Counted from the first letter of the stretch, positions 25,159-33,979 are shown. The stretch is DNA of 40,821 nucleotides from Clostridia bacterium (GCA_017504465.1 JAFVRE010000029.1:1-40821); one strand, 5' to 3'. Numbers and translations are program-made. Notes: generated by a model not told the origin, from the letters alone.

Positions 25159-25187
25159 ATTATATCATAAATAATTGATTTTTCCAA
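25159..25187 (-). promoter_or_regulatory. Sigma-A promoter for the lactate/malate dehydrogenase gene
   Basis: On the minus strand TTGGAA (25187-25182), a 17-base spacer and TATAAT (25164-25159) point toward the dehydrogenase. The leader of about 100 bases contains TGCGAT and ATCGCA, which could form a hairpin followed by TTTTT. Confidence 0.6.
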
Positions 25188-25248
25188 CGACTTGAACGGA
25201 CTTTTGAGAAAAAAATTTTACCTTAATTCTATTTTTTTTCTTTTTTTA

Positions 25249-25288
25249 GCAAAAAAAACCTTGCTCGAAAAAAAATTCGAACAAGGTT
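25249..25288 (-). terminator. Terminator after the DUF308 gene
   Basis: The arms at 25257-25269 and 25276-25288 (AACCTTG...CAAGGTT, with TCGAA/TTCGA inside) pair with one mismatch. On the minus strand a run of eight T follows. This is a clear intrinsic terminator 40 bases after the gene it ends. Confidence 0.85.
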
Positions 25289-25329
25289 AACATTTTCTTT
25301 TAATTTCTATCATTTTTTTAATGATTTGA

Positions 25330-25797
25330 TTAGCCATACAAAGCGTCTAAAAGCAACAATCCACCTTCGAAAATTGTGAATAAGCCTGCCACGACAAACA
25401 CCCAGTCCCATTTGTTAAAGAACAGAATAAGACCTATAAAAATGCAAATAATCGGCATTGCAAGAATTTTCAATGCTTCCCTACCGTGAATACAGCGCAA
25501 ACGAAAGCGTATGCAATCGTACAAAGCCAAAATTCCAACGATGAGTACAATTGCCGCAAGAACATATACGACGGCGGAAACAATAGTCCAACCGAAGAGA
25601 ATAACTACGCTTCCAACGACGATTTTAACAACTGCAAGAGGGAAATTTCGCTGCAAAAGATCAATCGCACCTAAAACAATAAGCGACACCCCTAAAATCG
25701 TCATAAACACGCTAATCATCTCACCCTTCATGACCATCAGAAGAACCCCTATCGCTATGGTGAAAATTGCGGAAATGATTTTTTCAGACTTTTTCAA
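25330..25797 (-). CDS. DUF308/HdeD-like membrane protein
   Basis: The roughly 155-residue protein is almost entirely hydrophobic, with five or six membrane segments in pairs separated by short polar turns. It resembles DUF308/HdeD-type proteins, whose role is unclear; HdeD is linked to acid stress in E. coli. No catalytic motif is visible. The start is most likely the TTG at 25797, which has GGAGG five bases upstream. An in-frame TTG at 25809 overlaps that ribosome site and is less likely. The gene follows a small Cys-rich protein gene by 15 bases and ends at a strong terminator, so the two form a short operon. Confidence 0.8.
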   Translation of the reverse strand: MKKSEKIISAIFTIAIGVLLMVMKGEMISVFMTILGVSLIVLGAIDLLQRNFPLAVVKIVVGSVVILFGWTIVSAVVYVLAAIVLIVGILALYDCIRFRLRCIHGREALKILAMPIICIFIGLILFFNKWDWVFVVAGLFTIFEGGLLLLDALYG

Positions 25798-25812
25798 TTT
25801 TTCCTCCAAATT

Positions 25813-26007
25813 TTATGCGCGAGGACGAAGTATGGCAACGCGAATACGAGGATTTTGGAAACGATTGAAAGCACGCGCGCAAGGATTTGCTTCTTCTTTC
25901 TTGCATTTTCCGCAAAACTCATAACTACCGCAAGTATCTTCTCCTGCAATAATAGAATCTATCCACTTTTTTTGATCAAAATCATTTTGCCATTCTTTAA
26001 AATTCAT
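25813..26007 (-). CDS. Small Cys-rich protein (64 aa), unknown function
   Basis: Four cysteines at 26, 32, 35 and 43 (CGSYEFCGKC, then NPC) suggest a small zinc or Fe-S site. The N-terminus is acidic and amphipathic, and the tail is basic (RIRVAILRPRA). I do not recognise the family. The gene is credible because the ATG has GGAGG at good spacing, a near-consensus promoter lies just upstream, and a DUF308 gene follows within 15 bases. There is no signal peptide, so it probably acts in the cytoplasm, perhaps with the membrane protein. Confidence 0.75.
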   Translation of the reverse strand: MNFKEWQNDFDQKKWIDSIIAGEDTCGSYEFCGKCKKEEANPCARAFNRFQNPRIRVAILRPRA

Positions 26008-26039
26008 TTTAATCCTCCAAACGAATTTATAGTATCTTT

Positions 26040-26068
26040 ATTATAATATATCTTCTATTTTTTTTCAA
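26040..26068 (-). promoter_or_regulatory. Sigma-A promoter for the Cys-rich/DUF308 operon
   Basis: On the minus strand TTGAAA (26068-26063), a 17-base spacer and TATAAT (26045-26040) lie about 30 bases before the small gene's start codon. Confidence 0.7.
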
Positions 26069-26300
26069 TCGTTTTTAACGCATTTTATTTTTATTTTTTT
26101 AAGTTTCATCGTAACGTCATAATTTAATCATGCTTCCGCTAATTTTAATCAGCATAGCCTAATGCGGCATTGCAATAGAAAATTGCAATGCTCGATCTTA
26201 GACCTTTTTTCCTTAGTTTGCCTTTGCTTAGTCGCCTCCCTGACGAAAAAGCGCCTTCACGGTTTTCCCCGCTTTTTACGGCAGACAATACTGTATTATA
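26069..26300 (-). ncRNA. Gene-free stretch with promoter and hairpins: candidate structured RNA
   Basis: The 26008-26426 gap has no credible gene. Besides the pfkA terminator and the downstream operon's promoter, it holds a minus-strand TATAAT at 26300-26295. Several pairing elements follow in that direction. AAAAAGCG and CGCTTTTT form an 8-bp stem, and GTCTGCC can pair with GGCGAC. A perfect 10-bp hairpin lies at 26167-26191. The -35 box is weak and no T-run terminator is obvious. It does not match any RNA family that I can identify by eye. Confidence 0.25.
26167..26191. repeat. Perfect 10-bp inverted repeat in the pfkA-downstream gap
   Basis: GCATTGCAAT (26167-26176) and ATTGCAATGC (26182-26191) pair perfectly around AGAAA. 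No T-run follows on either strand, so it is more likely an RNA hairpin or protein site than a terminator. Confidence 0.55.
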
Positions 26301-26351
26301 TGATGAAAAATAAAAACTGTTTCCTAATTTTGACTAAAAAATTCAATTTTA

Positions 26352-26398
26352 TAATAAAAAGCGCGCGGCTTTTCACCTTGAATGAAAAGATCGCGCGC
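26352..26398 (-). terminator. Terminator after pfkA
   Basis: GCGCGCG (26361-26367) pairs with CGCGCGC (26392-26398), and inner CTTTTCA/TGAAAAG extends the stem. On the minus strand TTTTTATTAT follows. It lies about 30 bases after the pfkA stop and is a strong intrinsic terminator. Confidence 0.88.
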
Positions 26399-26426
26399 AT
26401 ATTTTATTCCTTTTTGCTTTCGTTCC

Positions 26427-27389
26427 TTACATAGAAATCATTTGCAAGGTTTCATACAACTCGTTGTTAAAGGTCTTTTTCATGGATACTGCCTCGATAA
26501 TATCCATATCGATAATTTTATTATCGCGAATACCTACAACACGATTACCAATACCATCTTTGAGCAAACGAACTGCCCTATTTCCAAACTGAGCCGCGAG
26601 CATTCTATCCGCCATAGAAGGCGAGCCGCCGCGTTGAACGTGACCGATACAGGTGGGACGAACGTCGTACGTCGTTCTTTCTTGCAATATTTCCGAGAAC
26701 TTCTCCGCACTCATAACGCCTTCCGCGATAATGATAATATTCGAGTGCTTACCGTTTGCTCTCGAACGATTAATTCTATTCACGATATCGTCCATATCAA
26801 AGCCTATTTCAGGCACTACGATAATTTCCGCGCCCGAAGCTATACCGCTATATAACGCTATATCTCCGCAATGTCTGCCCATAACTTCAACGACGGAAAT
26901 ACGCTCGTGCGACGTCATGGTATCGCGAAGCTTATTGATGATATCAAGACAGGTGTTTACCGCCGTATCAAAACCAAGCGTATAATCGGTGTATTCAAGG
27001 TCGTTATCAATCGTGCCGGGAATACCGATCGTAGGCACGCCGTAATCGCGCGCAAGCACTTCCGCGCCACGGAAAGAACCGTCGCCGCCGATAACTACAA
27101 GACCTTCAATCCCATACTTTTTCAAGGTAGCAACTGCCTTTTCTTGACCTTCCTTGGTCTTCATCTCCAAGCATCTTGCGCTACGCAAACGAGTACCGCC
27201 GCATTGAACGATATTCGAAACGCTACGCATTTCCAAGGGGATAAGATCGCCGTCGATAAGACCGGCGTACCCTCTTTCTACCCCATAAACTTCCATACCA
27301 AAATATATTGCCGTACGTACGACTGCGCGAATGGCAGCGTTCATACCAGGCGCATCGCCACCGCTTGTCAGTAAAGCGATTTTCTTCAT
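26427..27389 (-). CDS. pfkA: ATP-dependent 6-phosphofructokinase
   Basis: This is the committed step of glycolysis, fructose 6-phosphate to fructose 1,6-bisphosphate. The 320-residue protein has the family's normal bacterial length. TSGGDAPGMNAAIR is at the N-terminus, then GGDGSFRGA, PGTIDND with the catalytic Asp, EVMGRHCGDIA and HVQRGGSPS. Gly in GGDGS and Gly-Thr in PGTIDND indicate the ATP-dependent type; PPi-dependent enzymes have Asp and Lys there. AAGGAG precedes the ATG. A promoter can be placed between dnaE and this gene, and a strong terminator follows it. The dnaE-pfkA order is common in Clostridia. Confidence 0.97.
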   Translation of the reverse strand: MKKIALLTSGGDAPGMNAAIRAVVRTAIYFGMEVYGVERGYAGLIDGDLIPLEMRSVSNIVQCGGTRLRSARCLEMKTKEGQEKAVATLKKYGIEGLVVIGGDGSFRGAEVLARDYGVPTIGIPGTIDNDLEYTDYTLGFDTAVNTCLDIINKLRDTMTSHERISVVEVMGRHCGDIALYSGIASGAEIIVVPEIGFDMDDIVNRINRSRANGKHSNIIIIAEGVMSAEKFSEILQERTTYDVRPTCIGHVQRGGSPSMADRMLAAQFGNRAVRLLKDGIGNRVVGIRDNKIIDMDIIEAVSMKKTFNNELYETLQMISM

Positions 27390-27448
27390 CTCATTATTCT
27401 CCTTCGTGTTAATCCTGCTCCGAAAGGAACGTGCACTTTTATTATAAT

Positions 27449-27476
27449 ATTATAACAAATCTTTCAAAAAAAACAA
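27449..27476 (-). promoter_or_regulatory. Candidate sigma-A promoter for pfkA
   Basis: On the minus strand TTGTTT (27476-27471), a 16-base spacer and TATAAT (27454-27449) lie between the dnaE stop and pfkA. A second TATAAT at 27446-27441 offers an alternative. The leader of about 50 bases ends in AAGGAG. Confidence 0.5.
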
Positions 27477-27501
27477 CTCTTTTTTACAGTTATTTTTAAT
27501 T

Positions 27502-30500
27502 TTAAATTAGTTTTATTGATTTTTCGTCTAAAAAGCCGGAAAGTTCTGCCAAAAGCGCACGATTTGGCGTTACTTTTTGAGAACAAAGGAACTTTTTACC
27601 GTTCTTAACAAAAATAACCTGCGTCTCTCCAGCGTAATAGCAAAGCGTCTCCATCAACTCTTCAACGTCCTCATCTTCCAAGCTCGAAATATTCAACCAA
27701 AGCGTTTTCGGTTTTTCTTCGAGTTCTTTTTGCTGCGCACTTTCGTTTGAAGCAAGTGTTCCCTGCATTTGTCCAACTTTTGCCCTATCACTTAAAGCCG
27801 TCGAATTGTTTTTTTCTTCCAAGGAAAACTCAACCATCTTATCTACGATAATCGACGGAGCTTTGTCATCGTTAATGCTAATTTTCCCCGTTATCGAAAC
27901 AACTTTATCAGGCGCCATAAAACCCTTGATTTTATCATAAACCTTAGGGAAACAAACACATTCTACCGTACCGTACAAATCTTCAACGGTAACAAACGCC
28001 ATAAACTGTCCCGACCTTGTCTGTAATTTCTTATAGGCAGAAATCATACCACCCATGGTAATTTGCTGTCCGTCGGAAATTTCACTATACGATTTCTCGC
28101 TCGTTTCTTCATCCTCGACAAACTCGCTCATCTTCAAGCAATTAAAGGTACAGTCGCTAAAATACGGCAAGAATTTTTCAAAAGGATGTCCACTAACGTA
28201 AACACCCAAAACGCCCTTTTCTTTGGATAATTTTTCCATAGTTTCATATTCAGGCACGTTAGGATAAACGATTTCTATTTCTTGCTCTTCCAAAATCCCG
28301 CCAAAAAGTGAAATTTGCGCCCCTGCTTTTTGCTTATCCAACGAATTTACACGCGCTAAAACGTCCTCGTAAACGTGTGCAAATTGCGAACGGGTATAAC
28401 CGAAACAATCAAACGCCCCGGCGTAAATTAAACTCTCTACGATACGCTTATTAACAAACTTAGCGCAACGTCGAGCAAAATCGGAAAAATCCTTAAACAA
28501 ACCGTTTTCGTCGCGTTCTTTGATAACCGCTTCAATCGCGTCTTGGCCAACGCCGCGCAATGCGCCAAGACCGATACGCACCCCATCGTTTTCAACCCAG
28601 AAAATAGACTTCGACTTATTAATATCAGGCGGATAAACGGGAATATTTTGTTCCTTCATATACATGATATATTTAGAAATTTCTTCTATTTTATCAATTC
28701 GATCGTTTAAAACGCCCGCAAGGAATTCTTTGCGATAGAAATATTTAAGATATGCCGTACGGTAAGCGATTACGGCATACGCCGCCGCGTGCGATTTATT
28801 GAAAGCATACGAAGCAAAGCTTTCCATATCGGCAAAAATTTTCGCCGCAATCTCAGGCGCAATTCCCTTAGATACGCAGCCCGTAATACCGCTCGAGGGA
28901 TCGCCGTAAATAAATTTATCCTTTTGTTCCATCAGCTCTTTTTTCTTCTTTTTCGACATAGCACGACGAACGAGGTCGGCTTGTCCAAGCGAATAGCCCG
29001 CAAGCTGTTGGAATATTTGCATAACCTGTTCTTGATAGATGATAACGCCGTAAGAGTTCTTTAAAATAGGCTCTAAGTGCGGTGTATCATAGACAATTCT
29101 TTCAGGATAATGCTTATTTTCAATATATTTAGGAATGAAGTCCATAGGACCGGGACGGTAAAGCGAAATACCTGCAATCAAATCTTCCAAACAGTTCGGC
29201 TGAAGATCTTTCATAAACTTCTTCATACCGCCTTGTTCAAGTTGGAATACCGCGTCCGTATCCCCAGACGAAATAAGCTGATACGCCTCGGGTACGTCCA
29301 CCCCGATTTCATTGAAATCAATGTCTATACCGTGTCCTTCTTTAATATAAGTGAGCGTGTTTTCGATATCCGTTAACGTCGTCAAAGCAAGGAAGTCCAT
29401 TTTCAACATTCCCACAGCCTCAACTTCTTTCATATCAAACTGCGTTACGATATCTTCACCGTTTCTTGCAAGCGGTACGTTATCCGCTAAAATCTTATTA
29501 CAAATAACGACACCAGCAGCGTGTTCGGACGTGTTTTTGGGCATACCTTCAAGCTTTAAGCCCATATCGATAACTCTACGAAGATCGTTGTTCGTTTCAT
29601 AGACTTCTATAAACTCAACGTTGCGTTTTTTCTTTTGTTCCGCCAACTTTTTCTCTATTTCAGCGCGCTTTTCTTCCGACAAATTCGGATCTTCCAATTG
29701 CGCCTCAATCGCGGGGATTTTTAACCCCAAAAGCTCTTTAATCGTCGATTTTCCGTCCATGAGCTTTGCTACCTTATCCGTTTCCGAATAAGATATACCC
29801 ATAACCCGTCCAACATCTTTAATAACGGCGCGCGAAGCAAGCGTGCCGAAGGTAACAATCTGCGCTACGTTTTCAGGATGGTATTTTTTACGTACGTATT
29901 CAATAGTTTCGTGCCTGCGACGCGTACAAAAATCGACGTCGAAGTCGGGCATAGAAACACGGTCGGGATTCAAAAAACGCTCGAAAATCAAATCATATTT
30001 TAACGGATCAACGTCCGTAATTCCAATGGAATAAGCAACGATACTGCCTACCCCCGAGCCACGCCCCGGACCAACGGGAATCCCATGCAAACGTGACCAG
30101 TTAATATAATCCCAAACAATCAAGAAATAGTCCGCAAAGCCCATTTTAATGATAATTCCCAGCTCGTATTCTACTCTTTCCTTGATTGAATCGGTAATAT
30201 CTTTATAGCGACCGGCAAGCCCTTCCCAGGTAAGCCTACGCAAATATTCAGGGGAAGTCGATCCGTCCTCAGGCTTGTACAAAGGAATAAGCGAAGTATC
30301 ACGAATAGGATCTCCGTAAGGCGTAATATCAAACACGGGCTCTTCTATCTTATTTGCAATTACTCTCGTATTCGTAATCGCCTCGGGAACGTAGGAAAAC
30401 AATTCCGCCATTTCGTCGCCCGATTTCAGATAAAATTCCTGCGTATCAAATTTCATACGCTTAGGATCGGCAAGCGTCTTTTTCGTTTGTATGCACAACA

Positions 30501-31149
30501 ATACGTCGTGCGCTTCCCAATCCTCTTTCTCGATATAATGCACGTCGTTCGTGGCTACAAGCCCGATACCCAGCTCTCTTGCAAGCTTAATCAAGTCGGG
30601 CAATATTTGCTTTTCTTCCTCAATTCCGTGGTCTTGGATTTCGATATAAAAATCCTCGCCAAAGGTATTTTTCATATCAAGCGCAAATTCTCTTGCTTTT
30701 TCGTATTCGCCCTGCAATAAATACTGTGGAATACGCCCTGCAAGACATGCAGAAAGACAAATAACCCCTTCGCTGTACTTTTTAATCAAATTATAATCAA
30801 TACGCGGCTTCCCGTAAAACCCGTCGATATAGGACATCGAATCAAGCTTTACAATGTTCTTGTACCCCGTTTTATTCTTCGCAAGCAGAACAATATGTTC
30901 CGTCTTTGTTCCAACTCTCTTATCAAGATAATTGTCCGTTGCATACAATTCGCAACCGATAATATATTTTATCCCCCTTTTAACGCATTCTTCAGCGAAA
31001 TAGAGAGATGCGTACATATTTCCGTGATCGGTTACCGCACAACAGTCTATGTTGTTTTTTACAAGATAATCCACGAGGTCGTCAACCTTTGCCGCCCCGT
31101 CCAAGAGACTATATTCCGTGTGCAAATGTAAATGTACAAAATCCGTCAT
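27502..31149 (-). CDS. dnaE: DNA polymerase III subunit alpha
   Basis: This replicative polymerase is of the DnaE type, not PolC. The 1215-residue protein begins with a PHP domain (HLHTEYSLLDGA, VTDHGNMYA). The palm contains GRGSGVGSIVAY and PDFDVDFCTRRR, with the catalytic aspartates, and QEQVMQIFQ and HAAAYAVIAYRTAYLK lie in the fingers. Helix-hairpin-helix (GLGALRGVGQDAIEA) and OB-fold regions (about 980-1080) follow, then a variable C-terminal tail. AGGA lies before the ATG. The gene follows whiA by 19 bases and ends 112 bases before pfkA. The length and motif order are typical of DnaE1. Confidence 0.97.
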   Translation of the reverse strand: MTDFVHLHLHTEYSLLDGAAKVDDLVDYLVKNNIDCCAVTDHGNMYASLYFAEECVKRGIKYIIGCELYATDNYLDKRVGTKTEHIVLLAKNKTGYKNIVKLDSMSYIDGFYGKPRIDYNLIKKYSEGVICLSACLAGRIPQYLLQGEYEKAREFALDMKNTFGEDFYIEIQDHGIEEEKQILPDLIKLARELGIGLVATNDVHYIEKEDWEAHDVLLCIQTKKTLADPKRMKFDTQEFYLKSGDEMAELFSYVPEAITNTRVIANKIEEPVFDITPYGDPIRDTSLIPLYKPEDGSTSPEYLRRLTWEGLAGRYKDITDSIKERVEYELGIIIKMGFADYFLIVWDYINWSRLHGIPVGPGRGSGVGSIVAYSIGITDVDPLKYDLIFERFLNPDRVSMPDFDVDFCTRRRHETIEYVRKKYHPENVAQIVTFGTLASRAVIKDVGRVMGISYSETDKVAKLMDGKSTIKELLGLKIPAIEAQLEDPNLSEEKRAEIEKKLAEQKKKRNVEFIEVYETNNDLRRVIDMGLKLEGMPKNTSEHAAGVVICNKILADNVPLARNGEDIVTQFDMKEVEAVGMLKMDFLALTTLTDIENTLTYIKEGHGIDIDFNEIGVDVPEAYQLISSGDTDAVFQLEQGGMKKFMKDLQPNCLEDLIAGISLYRPGPMDFIPKYIENKHYPERIVYDTPHLEPILKNSYGVIIYQEQVMQIFQQLAGYSLGQADLVRRAMSKKKKKELMEQKDKFIYGDPSSGITGCVSKGIAPEIAAKIFADMESFASYAFNKSHAAAYAVIAYRTAYLKYFYRKEFLAGVLNDRIDKIEEISKYIMYMKEQNIPVYPPDINKSKSIFWVENDGVRIGLGALRGVGQDAIEAVIKERDENGLFKDFSDFARRCAKFVNKRIVESLIYAGAFDCFGYTRSQFAHVYEDVLARVNSLDKQKAGAQISLFGGILEEQEIEIVYPNVPEYETMEKLSKEKGVLGVYVSGHPFEKFLPYFSDCTFNCLKMSEFVEDEETSEKSYSEISDGQQITMGGMISAYKKLQTRSGQFMAFVTVEDLYGTVECVCFPKVYDKIKGFMAPDKVVSITGKISINDDKAPSIIVDKMVEFSLEEKNNSTALSDRAKVGQMQGTLASNESAQQKELEEKPKTLWLNISSLEDEDVEELMETLCYYAGETQVIFVKNGKKFLCSQKVTPNRALLAELSGFLDEKSIKLI

Positions 31150-31168
31150 AATTTTCCTAAGTTTATCC

Positions 31169-32143
31169 CTATTTTTCTAATGTATCGTCCAGTTTTGCTG
31201 CAAGCTCCATAAGTCTGCGCATACGATGACTTAAACAGCTTTTACTCAATTTCAGAGAATCGGCAAGTTCCTGTAAACTCATTGCAGGATTATCCAAGCG
31301 AAATCTTGCCAATCCTTTTAATTCTTCGGAAAGATCTTCAAAAATCGCACTATCTTTCAACCTTTCAATCGCCATAACTTGTTTAACGGAAGCTTGTACC
31401 GTCTTTTCAACGTTTCCGGAATAACAATTAGCGGCTCGGTTGTTTTGGTTGGCTTCGTCTCGTTTTTCAACGATTACGGAAAACTTTTTTAAGCAACTAC
31501 TCACGCCGATTAGCGACAAAAAGTCGGATATGATTTCTTTATTTTTAATATATACAACGTAGCTTTCTTTACGCTTAATAATCTTTGCAAGCAAGTCCAT
31601 CGACCAAAGCATTTTGCAAAAATCATCCGCCGTTTTTTTGTCAGAAAATACAAACTCTAAATGATACCCGCTCTTTCCATTTTCAGACGGAATCATACAG
31701 CTTCCACTGCTTAAAAACGCACCTTTTATATACTCGATTTGGATATCCTCTTTTTTCTTAAAGCGTGTGGCTATGCCATAGCGAATATCTTCTTCATCGC
31801 GAGAAAGTAATCCCAGTTCCGCTAAAATCCACTTGGAATGCATGAGTGGACACTGTAAAACCAGCTTATCACGACCACTTAAACGGTCCATCGTCGCTAC
31901 AACCGTAGGTTCAACGGAAAAGCTTTCCGTAAAGGCAGAAATAAAAAATTCGGCAACCGATTCCGTTTCAGTTACGATAAAAAAGGTGGGAATCCCCTCT
32001 TTTACGCCAAACTCCGCGCCGGCGCGAACGTAAGCGGAAAGCAATGCGGTTTTTTGCATTTTAAAATCTGCGCCTTTCTTTTCAGGCTTTCGCTTTTGTA
32101 TTTTGGCAATTATTTCCTTTTTAATCTCTGAAGTAAAATTCAT
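31169..32143 (-). CDS. whiA: DNA-binding protein WhiA
   Basis: WhiA is a conserved Gram-positive regulator that combines a degenerate LAGLIDADG homing-endonuclease fold with a C-terminal helix-turn-helix. The 324-residue protein has AFLSSGSCMIPSE in the LAGLIDADG-like core (around 140-155). Its C-terminal HTH reads SLQELADSLKLSKSCLSHRMRRL. It affects sporulation-type control in Streptomyces and division and chromosome segregation in Bacillus. Which of these applies here is unknown. It lies 9 bases after the PHP gene and directly before dnaE, which is a typical clostridial order. The ribosome site is weaker than that of its neighbours. Confidence 0.93.
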   Translation of the reverse strand: MNFTSEIKKEIIAKIQKRKPEKKGADFKMQKTALLSAYVRAGAEFGVKEGIPTFFIVTETESVAEFFISAFTESFSVEPTVVATMDRLSGRDKLVLQCPLMHSKWILAELGLLSRDEEDIRYGIATRFKKKEDIQIEYIKGAFLSSGSCMIPSENGKSGYHLEFVFSDKKTADDFCKMLWSMDLLAKIIKRKESYVVYIKNKEIISDFLSLIGVSSCLKKFSVIVEKRDEANQNNRAANCYSGNVEKTVQASVKQVMAIERLKDSAIFEDLSEELKGLARFRLDNPAMSLQELADSLKLSKSCLSHRMRRLMELAAKLDDTLEK

Positions 32144-32152
32144 TTATCCGTA

Positions 32153-32932
32153 TTATAACCTTTGCTTAAATTCCTTAAATCTAAAATTCGGCAATCTTCC
32201 GTCAATGTTGTCTATTCTATCCAAAGGGAAATTGATCCGACCAAGTTGTTCTTTGACGCGCTCAATTTCTCCCACTCTACTCGCGCTATGCGCGTCCGAA
32301 TTGATTAAAAAGCGTACGGACGTTTTCAACGCCATATCCATCAGCTCTTCATCGGTAAAATGCGTTTTCTTGGAGTTCAATTCAATGTAAGTACCATAGT
32401 CAGACGCTACCTTCGCAACCTCTAAACTATTGCATTTACAAAGATAATTAACGTGTGTTAAAGCATCGATAGGATTATTTTTAATGGTATTACAGTACGC
32501 AAGAGTATTATTTTGAATGAGTTTATCGCTATGTTTCAAATGCAATTTTTCCGTCGAATAATTTCTTGCAAAAAAGCTAAAAAACTGACTGATAAACGGC
32601 TTATACCAAACACAAAGATGCGTACCGCAAAGATACACGTCAAAATCCTCAAAATCAGTTTCCTTTAAATCACTATGTCCTTCCACCCCAAGTACATTTG
32701 CTTCAATCCCAACAAGGACTTTTACACCCGTTTTTCTCGTCGCTTCTTCACACTGCGCGCGGTATTCTTTAATTTTCCGCCTGCGCAGTCCAAAAACAAC
32801 GTGCGTATAGCCATGATCGGTTATCGCTATTTGCTGCAATCCTTGCTCTTTTGCTTTTTCCGCATTTTCGAGCACGGTATTTTTTCCGTGAGAGAAAGGC
32901 GTATGCGTATGATAATCAGCTGTTAATATCAT
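32153..32932 (-). CDS. PHP-domain metal-dependent hydrolase/phosphatase
   Basis: The protein has the PHP motifs DYHTHTPFSHG at the N-terminus, ITDHGY near residue 40, the GIEANV strand and INSDAHSASRVG near the C-terminus. These supply a multi-metal site for phosphoester hydrolysis. At 259 residues it resembles YcdX-type and histidinol-phosphatase-like PHP proteins. No histidine-biosynthesis genes are nearby, so the substrate is unknown. The ATG overlaps the end of murB by 17 bases and has AAGGAG upstream, so the genes are coupled. A PHP gene between murB and whiA is a recurring clostridial arrangement. Confidence 0.88.
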   Translation of the reverse strand: MILTADYHTHTPFSHGKNTVLENAEKAKEQGLQQIAITDHGYTHVVFGLRRRKIKEYRAQCEEATRKTGVKVLVGIEANVLGVEGHSDLKETDFEDFDVYLCGTHLCVWYKPFISQFFSFFARNYSTEKLHLKHSDKLIQNNTLAYCNTIKNNPIDALTHVNYLCKCNSLEVAKVASDYGTYIELNSKKTHFTDEELMDMALKTSVRFLINSDAHSASRVGEIERVKEQLGRINFPLDRIDNIDGRLPNFRFKEFKQRL

Positions 32933-33830
32933 TTAATTCTCCTTTAATTATAACGCGAATCTCTTCCTCTAAACTCACGCCAAACCGCTTAAAAACTTCG
33001 TTTTTTACACGTCTAATAAGCTTTAGAAAGTCGTTTTGCGTTGCTCCGCCCTCATTGAGCATAAAATTTGCGTGTGAACGCGAAACTACCGCTCCGCCTT
33101 CGCGCAAGCCTTTTAATCCCGCAGCTTCTATGAGTCGCCCAGCCGAGTCCCCCAACGGATTTTTAAAAACACATCCCATACTCTTCCCTTTGGGTAAAGC
33201 GAAACGGTTTTGTAAGACGTTTTTTCGAACGGCACAAACGCTTTTCTCGTCACTGTTTTTGAGCTCTAACTCAACGCCGAGTATTACCCCGTCGTTTTCC
33301 ATAAAAACACTCTTTTTATAAGAGTAACAACAGGAATGATTATTGAGCAGGCACAATCGTTTTTGCTTGTAAATCAAGACTTTTTTAACGATATCGGACA
33401 TATATTTCCCGTTTGCGCCTGCATTCATATATACAGCGCCCCCGATCGTACAAGGTATGCCCGCCAAAAATTCCGCTCCGCTTTTGCCATTCAATTGACA
33501 AGCGTCTAAAAGTGCGGATGACGTCACCCCTGCCTCGACGAATACTCCGCTCGAAAATTCCATAGACTTGAGTTTTTTTGTTAGAATGATCGGTATTTCA
33601 AGCGTCTCGTCAGGCGGTAAAGTGTTGCTAATATTGCCAAGCACTAAAAAATCCATTCTATTATCGACAAAAAAGTCGCATAGCCGTGTCGTTTCCTTTA
33701 AAGTTTTTGGATAAAACGCTATTTTCGCTTTTCCTCCAACTCCGACCGTAGAATGTTTTGCAAAATCAAAATTCTCTTCATACTCGCAAGTTATGCCGTT
33801 ACTTAGCAAACGTTCCAAAAGCTCTTTCAA
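32916..33830 (-). CDS. murB: UDP-N-acetylenolpyruvoylglucosamine reductase
   Basis: MurB reduces UDP-GlcNAc-enolpyruvate to UDP-MurNAc with NADPH and FAD, in the cytoplasm. The 304-residue protein has STVGVGGKA, AGIPCTIGGAVYMNAGA, GCVFKNP, DSAGRLIEAAGLKG, SRSHANFMLN and the C-terminal EEEIRVI with the catalytic Glu. The proton-donor Ser of many MurBs is Cys here (GCVFKNP), a variant I believe also occurs in other lineages. The FAD loop usually reading LGxGSN is LGNISN, which is odd. The start is a TTG at 33830 with AAGGTGG before it. A weak TACAAT box lies just upstream. The stop is TGA inside the PHP gene. Confidence 0.93.
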   Translation of the reverse strand: MKELLERLLSNGITCEYEENFDFAKHSTVGVGGKAKIAFYPKTLKETTRLCDFFVDNRMDFLVLGNISNTLPPDETLEIPIILTKKLKSMEFSSGVFVEAGVTSSALLDACQLNGKSGAEFLAGIPCTIGGAVYMNAGANGKYMSDIVKKVLIYKQKRLCLLNNHSCCYSYKKSVFMENDGVILGVELELKNSDEKSVCAVRKNVLQNRFALPKGKSMGCVFKNPLGDSAGRLIEAAGLKGLREGGAVVSRSHANFMLNEGGATQNDFLKLIRRVKNEVFKRFGVSLEEEIRVIIKGELNDINS

Positions 33831-33979
33831 ATTATACCACCTTATTGTAACATATTTTTCTTTTTTTTGAAAGTGTTTGAATGAGTTTTTTGAAAATTTT
33901 TAAAACTCCGCGCAAATAAACCCTCTTGCAACTTTCTCTTATTTATATGTTACAAGGCTACAGAAATGACAATATAACA

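Noticed and set aside
26196-26260. Resemblance to a c-di-GMP (GEMM) riboswitch on the minus strand (GCAAAGGCAAAC, GGTCTAAG)
   Set aside because: The short matches lack the GNRA tetraloop stem and the second conserved helix. No coding gene follows for nearly 200 bases.
26162-26855. Plus-strand open frames in the pfkA-downstream gap and across pfkA
   Set aside because: One spans a hairpin and a terminator without a ribosome site. The other lies antisense to pfkA with shadow-type composition.
33160-33200. Cys in place of the catalytic Ser in MurB (GCVFKNP) as a sign of lost function
   Set aside because: The Cys variant with the following SAGRLIEAAGLKG context occurs, to my knowledge, in other functional MurB lineages. 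The rest of the active site is intact.
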